Shown: positions 10,901-19,900 of the stretch, piece by piece
Numbering within the stretch: the first letter of the stretch is position 1
Layout: every line of letters begins with the position of its first letter
From: Mesostigma viride
Taxonomy: Eukaryota > Streptophyta > Mesostigmatophyceae > Mesostigmatales > Mesostigmataceae
Direction of reading: 5' to 3'
NCBI GenBank assembly: GCA_009746045.1
Contig: RPFO01000072.1
Location: 1,011,893 to 1,075,892, forward strand
DNA length: 64,000 nucleotides
Made by a program: the position numbers and the translations under genes
The notes under the pieces: generated by a model
What the model was told of the DNA's origin: nothing
Databases searched by the model: none
What the model saw: the letters and a program-made list of their open reading frames with translations, nothing else

Positions 10901-13900
10901 TTTTTTCTTGACTCTAAACTCGTGATGCAGTATGTGCTTAGCTAGGTTGCAACGCAGCAACGGAGATTGCAATAGGATACGACAGCAATGGCAACTGAAG
11001 GACTAGCAACTGTGCCGGAGGGGGAGGAGGTGGTGACGGTGCCGCCGCCCGACACGGACTTCCTGCTGAAGATGCGGGCAGTGCCCATCGAAGCCACGCT
11101 GCTGACCATCGCTACCAGGGCGAGGGTCCTGTTGGGGGGCGGCCCGCATTGGGCGCAGCAGATTGCGGCACTGCCAGATGGCAGGCGGGTCGAGAACCGC
11201 GACAAATTCATGACCCGACGTGGTTTCTATGCCGAGCCTCTGCCAACCGAGACGCTGCAGGCAGCCATTGCCGCCATGCTGAGGGATGCAATCAACGACC
11301 CTGGCGAGGAGGAATATTACGAGGAGGAGCCCCGGGTGCAACACCGGGAGGAGTCGAAGAACAAGGGGCCAGTGACCTCCGGTGTGGGGCCACGCGTCGA
11401 CCGGTTTTTGGCGGGTGCGGGAGCTGGTGGATCTGGCGACAGCGAGGGCCGTCAGACCCCGCGAGCCACGCAGTCAGACCCGCGCGACCGCCAGCAGCCA
11501 AGCGGGGGCGATGGCGATGCACTGGCTTGAGCAATGGGCCGTTTGGTCATGAGCGGCCTGCTCAGCCCAGAACAGGCCATAGCTGCGCAAGGGGGTCAGC
11601 AGAGGCAGACGCCTGGGGTGCGACTGCCCTCCCACGCCACCTCGGTGTTCCTGGAGTGCGCAATGGGGAGTGCGGCCCAGCCGATGCTCCTGCCGAGCAT
11701 TCTGCGCTCTGCGGGGTCCGTGTCGAAGGGCAGCATCCGGGGATGGATGCAGTCGACCAGGCCGGAGTGGAAGGGCCCGGCGGGTGTGGAACGCAGACTT
11801 CTGGCAACGCAAATTGCCTTTGCGCTGGACACGCTGATCGAGGAGTTGGGCTGGCAGCCCCGGGGCCAAGGGAACGACGCAGTCCTGCACATGGCATCCC
11901 CCGAGTACCTGATGCGACTGCTGAAGGGAATTATGCTGGCCGACACCATGCAAGGGTGGAAGGGGGCAGCATTAACGATACTCCCCTTCCAGGAGGATGG
12001 GAACAGCCTCGGGCACCCGGTGGTTCAGCAGGCCATGAAGGCAGCCGAGCTCGCCAACCGCCTCGAGCGTGGCAAGGGGCCGAGGAAGGACAAGGACTAG
12101 ACCGGGTTCAGGCGAATCTGCTGTCGAATCTTCGTGGGGTGGGACTGGGGAGGCGCACTCTAGTGGGCACGCTAGGGCCTTCCCAGAATCTTCTGCAGCA
12201 TGCCGAATCTCTCCACCCCCCTGACAATGCCGGTACTTTGGGGCGGCGCACTCTAGTGGGCACACTAGGGCTTCCCCAGAATCTGCAGAATCAGCAAGGA
12301 GAATCTTGGCGGTTGAATCGATCTTCTGAACACGGGGGTGTGGGACGTGGCGCGACTGGGCGCACTCTGATGGATACGTCAGGGCCTGGTCGGGATTCGA
12401 TGTGGGAATCTAAAGCCCCATCTCAGCCGGTGGCTCCACTTGGCGTGCCGGGGAGGCCATCTTGGCCTCCGGGCGCCGGAGAATCTTGTAGTAAACGACA
12501 ACATGCCTTGCTCCCGCTGCCGCTGCCAGTTGCCTTGGAACGGCGCCGGTGGGGCGCACTGGGTTCCGCCCGCCGTCGTCAGCGGGCGGCCGCGACCCTT
12601 CGCGGTCGTGACGCCGCCTGCTCGGCGGTGCGGGCCTCAAATTGGTGCGGCGGCGGGGGCCAACACCTGCTTTCCCTGCCGCCCCGGGCGACGGGGCCGG
12701 TCCAGGAGGCGGCTCTTCTGGAGATCTCAACAACCTGCCGGGCCTAATGCCGCCAGCAACACGCTGTAGCGGCAGCTGGCCCGGCTCCAGTAGATCCATA
12801 TGACTACAACACAAGTGGACCGTTCGCCACAATCCAGGCGGACAAGGTGGCGTTCCCCGTGCCGGGGGAGGGGGGCACCGTGGACGTGCTGCGGCTGTTG
12901 CCGCCCTCAGTGGCGGCGGTGTACGCCAACGAGGCCACGCTGGTGCGTCTCCTGACGCCGGGGGAGCGGCAAGTGCGGTTCCGGGCCTCCCGCGGGTGTT
13001 CCCCCGCGGAGTACCTGCGCCTGGTGCGGCGGGCCCAGGAGGCAGGGGTGGTCGGGGGGTACTACGAGCAGCCCCCCCCCGCGGTCAACGGCGTGGCGGG
13101 TCGCCTGAAGCCCGACGGCACAATGAGACTCATTGTGGACAACCGGCCCGGCAACTGGCTGCTGGTGGACCCCCCCGCGGCAATCCTCCCCCACCTGGGG
13201 GTGATTGCCGAGCTGTGGGTGCGCAGCGGGCGGCCGGTGTTCGGGGGCACCTCGGACCTCGAGGGCTACTACAACCGCCTGCGGTTGCCCGACTGGCTGC
13301 GCAAGTACTGCGCCTGGCCGGCCGTGGGTCGCAGGACGGCGGACTCCCGGGCCCCGCGCGCCGGGTGTGGCCGTGGATGCGGTGTTGGCCGATGGGCAAC
13401 AAGCACGCCGTGGTGGTCTCGCAGGTGATCCACATGGCGGTGCTCTACCTGTCGGGCGCACTGGACCCACGGCGGGGCGTCAGCATCAACATGGCCCAGC
13501 TGCTGCTGGTGGTGGTTCGGGGGCCGCTGGGGCAGACGGTTTGCCTCCGGTGGGAGGAGGACCCAGCCAACCCCTTGGAGCCGGCCGCCATCTTCGACCC
13601 CCCGCACGACGAGGCGGGGCTCCATGCCATCACGATCGACGACCTGCATGTCTCCCACTGCGCCACGGCGACCGGCGTCAACCTGCAGTTGGCGCATGCA
13701 GCTGCGGCCTACGCGGCAGCGGGGCTGCCTCAGAAGGCGAGCAAGGTGGTGGAGGCCACCCCCAACCAACGGGCGGTGGTGGCTCTTGGGGTGGTACACC
13801 GGCGCGACGGGAGCATCGTCCCAACACCGGAGCAGTTAGCGGGGGTCATCGCCGACACCCAGGCCATCCTGCGCCGCGGGTACACCTACCAGCGGGAGCT

Positions 13901-16900
13901 GGAGTCCCTGGTTGGGAAGTGGGTGTGGATCCAGCTGCTCTGCCGCCCCTTGCTGTCCATCTGGGGGGAGACGTACCGCCTGCTGCAGGCCATGCGTTCC
14001 AACCCCTGGGACTGGTACGCGCGCCGGCGACGGTGGTGGCTCTGGCAGAGCGTGCGCGACAAACTCACGGCGGCAGTGGGCACGGCGCCGTTCCTGCGGG
14101 TCCCACGGGCGGCCCCTCTCTCGGAGCGGGTGGTGATGACGGACGCCAGCACGGAGGGGGCGGGGATTGTGTACGCCGACCTGACGGCCGCGCAGGCGCG
14201 GTCCTTGTCCCTTAGCCGAGAGGCGCGTGGGTGGGCCACGGTGGCGCTGGCAGGCCAGGGGGAGCCCTGGACCGTGGAGCGGCTGACGGAGGCGGACTAC
14301 CAACTCGTTGCTGACACGCCCTGGCGGACGGCGGTGTCCTACCGGTGGGGTAACCCTCGGGAGCACATCAATGTCAAAGAGGCGCCCAGGGTCTGGAGTG
14401 GTCGTGCCGCTCCCTGGCTGTCCGTGGGACCCGCGTGGTGCGCATGGTGGACTCCAGCGCGGTTCTCGGCTGCATGGTCCATGGCCGGTCCTCAGCTTTC
14501 CGGCTCAACCAGGTGGCGAGGCGTGTGGCGGGGCTGTCGCTGGCAGCCAACACCCGGTCTCACTGGGTGTGGGTGTGCACCTCCAGTAACCCCGCGGATG
14601 GGCCCAGCCGGCGCGCGGCCCCGGTGGCGGGCGGCTGGCGGCGGAACTTGACCGCGGATGGCGACGTGGAGGCCAATCCCGGCCCCCGGCGCCCCCCCGC
14701 GCGGTACCGACTCTTGGAGGGGACTGTCAACCCCCGCTCCACGTTGCCCCGCTACCACCAGGCTGTCCGGGTCTTCCTCGACTAGCTCCCGCCTGGGGAG
14801 CACGACCCGACCGCCGCGGAGGCGCTGTTTTGCGACTGGGTCTCGGCAGTGTACGAGAGTGGGGGCGGCCGGGGCCGGACCCACTGCCAGCAAGCGAAGC
14901 AGGGGCTTCGCCTGTACCAGCCAGCCATCATCGACTCGTGGAGGACGGCTGACCGGATGTTGCGCGGCTGGGGCCGCCTGGTCCCCTGCCAGAGCCCCCC
15001 CCGGGTCCCTTGGCGGCTGTGCTACCTGGCGGCTGTCCTCCTGCTCTCCCGCCACGAGACCCACATGGCTGCGTTGGTGCTGGTGGCGTTCCAGCAATAC
15101 CTGCGTATCAGTGAGGCGCGGGCACTGCGCGTGGGGGATGTGGCGTTTCCCGGAGACCCCCGGCTGGGGCCAGCTCGGGGGCACGGGGCGCTCCTGCTCC
15201 GGGACCCCAAGACGGCCCAGGGGGCTACCCAGCACGTCCTCGTTCAGGATGCCCTCTCCCTGGGCCTCTTGCGCGGGTCGTGTCGGGGCCAGGCGGCGAC
15301 GGCACTGGTCGTTGGTGGGATTTCGTACGCGCACGCGCGCCGGCAGTGCCTCCGCGTTTGGGCCCAGCTTCGGCTTCCCGGTCGCTTTACGTTGCACTCT
15401 CTCCGACAAGGGGGGCGCGACCCACGACGCCGTACGCGCCGTGGCCACGGCGGACATCCAACGGCGTGGGCGTTGGCGCGCGGCCGACTCCGTCCAGCGC
15501 TACGTGGGCCTCCACCAGGCCTTGCTCCTCGACCTCCCTGCCCGCCTGTGGACTCTGGCGCATGCTTGGGACCCCACCCACTGGCGGGCCCACTTCCGCG
15601 GTCACCTCCTGTGACTCTGGTGGCATCCCTGGGCGCACTCTGATGGATACGTCAGGGCTCAGGGGTGCTTGGTTTACGTGTGTCTACTACGGCCCGAGGG
15701 GCCAGAATGGAGATGTGGGACGGCCGGCATAGGTGTTTAGGCCGGCGTCCCCAATTTTGTGTCATGTAGCTACTAGTCGACTGTAGTTAGCTGGATTGGT
15801 TATTCACTAAATTGTAAAAAATCTGATGTGTCTGGCATACCCGAAACCAAGCTCATGTGAAGCAAAGGATTTTGTGAGCTACAGCTCGTATTATCTTATG
15901 CTACATGGTGCGTTAGGGTCAGGGTACATGCCGCTAGACTTTAGAAAAAAATTGAAAAAATATATTTCTGGCACTTGTCACCCCCCTCCCCCTTGTTGGG
16001 GAGGTTTACCTATAAAGAGGGAGGGGGATGGCGGCCATGCTACCTGTTTTTTCTTGACTCCCCACCCACCCACCCTTTTGGGGGACGGGGGACGGCCGGC
16101 ATAGGTGTTTAGGCCGGCGTCCCCAATTTTGTGTCATGGAGCTACTAGTTGACTGTAGTTAGCTGGATTGGTTATTCACTAAATTGTAAAAAATCTGAGG
16201 TGTCTGGCATACCCGAAACCAAGCTCATGTGAAGCAAATGATCGTCCGATGCTGTAGTAGTACACCAAAGCGTAGTTTGGCAATACTATTGGGTCACTTT
16301 GTCGTATTGGGACCGTCTTACAATATTGATAATGGGCGGACTTGGGGCATGGGAAGCATCAAGCCATGGGTGGGAGAACGTGGGCTGCTTCGGGCTGGGC
16401 TTTGTGCATGGCGCTCAATCATCCAGTCTGACGGAACACTACGCCCTCATATCACAGCAATTTTTAGTTAGATATTAAACGCCTTTGTGGTTGGAGGAAG
16501 GTGCGTTGCTCTTGCAGTAGCAGCAGATTGTGTCGCCCTTGCGGTAGCGCGAGGTGTTGTGCAAGTCAAATTGTGCGACGGGTTCAGATGCAATGTGTTC
16601 CAGCACCTGGCCCCCACGACTTGCGTTGCCCTGAGTTAGTTAGAGCAGCCCCGGTTGCGTTGCTCTCGCAGCTCCGCTGACTTTTTCGCTTCTACCGGGG
16701 TCTCGCTCCCAGCTGCCCTCCAGATTTGTCTTCGCAAGATACTCTCCATCCCTTGCTCATGTCCTTCCCTTCCCTAAACTGTATGCTCTCCTTCCCTTGC
16801 TCATGTCCTTCCCTTCCCTAAACTGTATGCTCCCCTTCCCTTGCTCATGTCCTTCCCTTCCCTAAACTGTATGCTCTCCTTCCCTTGTTCATGTCCTTCC

Positions 16901-19900
16901 CTTCCCTAAACTGTATGCTCTCCTTCCCTTGCTCATGTCCTTCCCTTCCCTAAACTGTATGCTCCCCTTCCCTTGCTCATGTCCTTCCCTTCCCTAAACT
17001 GTATGCTCTCCTTTCCTTGCTCATGTCCTTCCCTTCCCTAAACTGTATGCTCCCCTTCCCTTGCTCATGTCCTTCCCTTCCCTAAACTGTATGCTCTCCT
17101 TCCCTTGTTCATGTCCTTCCCTTCCCTAAACTGTATGCTCTCCTTCCCTTGCTCATGTCCTTCCCTTCCCTAAACTGTATGCTCCCCTTCCCTTGCTCAT
17201 GTCCTTCCCTTCCCTAAACTGTATGCTCTCCTTTCCTTGCTCATGTCCTTCCCTTCCCTAAACTGTATGCTCCCCTTCCCTTGCTCATGTCCTTCCCTTC
17301 CCTAAACTGTATGCTCTCCTTCCCTTGTTCGTGTCCTTCCCTTCCCTAAACTGTATGCTCTCCTTCCCTTGCTCATGTCCTTCCCTTCCCTAAACTGTAT
17401 GCTCCCCTTCCCTTGTTCATGTCCTTCCCTTCCCTAAACTGTATGCTCTCCTTCCCTTGCTCATGTCCTTCCCTTCCCTAAACTGTATGCTCTCCTTCCC
17501 TTGCTCATGTCCTTCCTTTCCCTTGACGCCTCTCCCTCCTTGAACCGAATCCCCAGCTGTACGAGGACTTCCGAGGCCAAATACAAACCGGCAGGGCGGG
17601 GCGGTTGGCCCACATCGTCGGGCGGCTGCGCTGCGGCTTCATCTTATTCCAGATCTGCAAGCGCATGTTCACAGGCTACTTGCTGGGCATCGTGGCGTCG
17701 GCAGAATCCACCGCAGACACAGCAAAGGTGCAGGTGAGTAACTGCACACGTCCATTTATGCCATGCTCCCCATGCATACAGCAAGGCTCTGCCTAATCAG
17801 CTTTGCATGCTACCAGAGGCTCGGAATGTGCTTGCTTGCTTGCTTCTATTGCAATGTTGCAGTTAATGCTTTGTATAGTATCAGCTGCTGCTTATAGTGC
17901 CACTAATACTGCCACTTATAGTGCCACTTATAGTGCCACTTATAGTGCCACTTATAGTGCAGTTCTTCCAATGTTGAGCATTAAACATCATACTTATATA
18001 CTACTTCTGTAGTATACTAGTAGATAGTAGTATTAGTGAATTGTGATAAAGACAACTGCCGGACCTTTAAAAGGTTACTTTAGATTGCCCGATCAAGATC
18101 CAAGTGCAGTAGTTTCCAGTTGGAGGACAACGCTCAGCCAGATTTTGCGCACTGGTGGCACTGTGTGGTGCCATGCTCATCGTTGGACTGCTTGTCTGGC
18201 CTTGTTTCATTTCCTGTGGCATCAGGAACTGGTTCGTTGGGGCACAGCGTCGGTAGCAATTTGCCTGCATGGGCAGTGACTGAATTTCAGCTGGCGACCC
18301 AAGAAGTGTGCGCCACGCTCATATAAAACAACTTTTTCTGAAGACTTTGCTGCCAGTTGAGAATCAAGAAGAGTTAACTTTCATGATTTGTATGAAATTG
18401 CAGGCGTCATGTGCAAACAGACTAAGAGATGCCTCATTACTATCGTTTTTCACGAACCCCCTCACAATCTAGATCAAGCTGTAGAAACCAAAGTTTTGCA
18501 AAAGCCGCCTTTGGGAGGCGTTGATGCAAAGATATGCCGCCTTTGGGAGGCGTGGATGCAAAGATATGCAAAGATTGCCCAGATAAATCGCCGATTGTCC
18601 CATTAAAACAAAATTACGGAACCAGAATTCTGACCACCACCCCCATCACCCCACCCACCCCGGCACCCACTGGATCGAATGAACAGGTGGCGCTTGTGCT
18701 GGCCGTGCTGGCGGTGCACCTCTTCTTCCTCATCACCGTTCGACCCTTCCACGACCGCTGGTACCAGCTCACCCACAGCATCGCGGCCGCGTGCGACGTG
18801 GTCCTCTTCGCCATCACGCTGTCCATCGTGGGCGAGGATACGGCGTATCTCGACGAGGACGCCGGCAGTGCCATGCTGTGAGTGATGCTAAACACAGCCA
18901 CTCACACAAGATTTAGTCTTGCTCTCCATGTCGCGGTCGGCGGTTCCTGGACGCAGTGATCGCAGGCTGCGGGCTGCTTGGTGGCAGTGCTTTGTGCAGG
19001 TGAAATGTTTCAAATCGCAAGTGCAATGTCACGTCATGACTTGGCAGGTGTAATTGTATCTATATATAACAGCCAGCGCAGTCGCAATTCTGGAATATCC
19101 GGACCACTGTAGCTCGATCAAGCCTTAAGCCGCCATCATCTTATCCGTGTTTGTTAAATCATTGGGAATTATCAAGATACATGGGCTGAAACAAGTCCTG
19201 CCACCAATCTGGTTGTGCATGACTGTATGGTATGCATGGCTTATTTTGCAAGGCACTTGTCCTGGCAGCACATATCTCACTTAGAGTCATCTGCCTCTCC
19301 CCCCACCTGTGCATTGTCGGGTTTCAACAATGTAGTAGTAGCAATAAGAAGACATTTCGTGGTGTGCATGCAGGGACATGGAAAACGTCAGGAGACGTCC
19401 CGACCAGCATGTCCCAGTCAATCTGCGATGTCTGCTTCTAACCTTCCATAATTCTGGCAACTTCACTCACCTACAAGCGTGCCTAACGTTGGGGGACCTT
19501 GCAGCTATAGCTGGGAATCATCGATCTTGAAAACACGGCGACCTAAGGACCCATGCGGGGTCTTAAGGGGGACTCCTATTATTGAGCTTTTACTATTGCA
19601 AAAACGACCCCAAACATCCATTACATCCATTACATCATTCATTATTATTTAAGATTACCCACCAAGCATTAACCTGTCACCTTATAACTTTACCTTTCTT
19701 GTGCTTGCACGCACACATGACGACATACCGGCCTGGTAATCTACTTGCAGGTTCTTCTTATTCACCGGCGTCCTCGCGATGATCCTTCTCCAGCTGTACA
19801 TCGTCGCCAATTTGTTTCGTGCAGCGATCGGGAGTCGCATCCGCGCACGCCACATCAAGGCCAGCAAGGCAGGTCTTGGCTCAAAGGCAGCGGTCTCGAG

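Larger units (their letters stand above)
10724..16242 (+). mobile_element. K1: complete PAT/Kangaroo-like tyrosine-recombinase retrotransposon with split direct repeats
   Basis: Layout: A1 (10,724-10,914), internal region, B1 (15,717-15,870), A2 (15,871-16,060), 28-bp linker (16,061-16,088), B2 (16,089-16,242). A1/A2 and B1/B2 are near-identical pairs. This split-direct-repeat order defines PAT/Ngaro/Kangaroo-type elements. The inside encodes Gag, RT, RNase H and a tyrosine recombinase on the plus strand, the same strand as the host gene whose intron 3 it occupies. High repeat identity suggests a fairly recent insertion, although several frame breaks and two in-frame stops are present. Confidence 0.92.

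Noticed and set aside
16061-16088. Telomeric seed (GGGT repeats)
   Set aside because: Only four GGG tracts, not an algal TTTAGGG or TTTTAGGG repeat, and found at a precise element junction in three elements.
16742-17518. Possible CRISPR array (44-bp repeats)
   Set aside because: The whole 44-bp period is repeated with no unique spacers, in a eukaryotic intron; it is a minisatellite.
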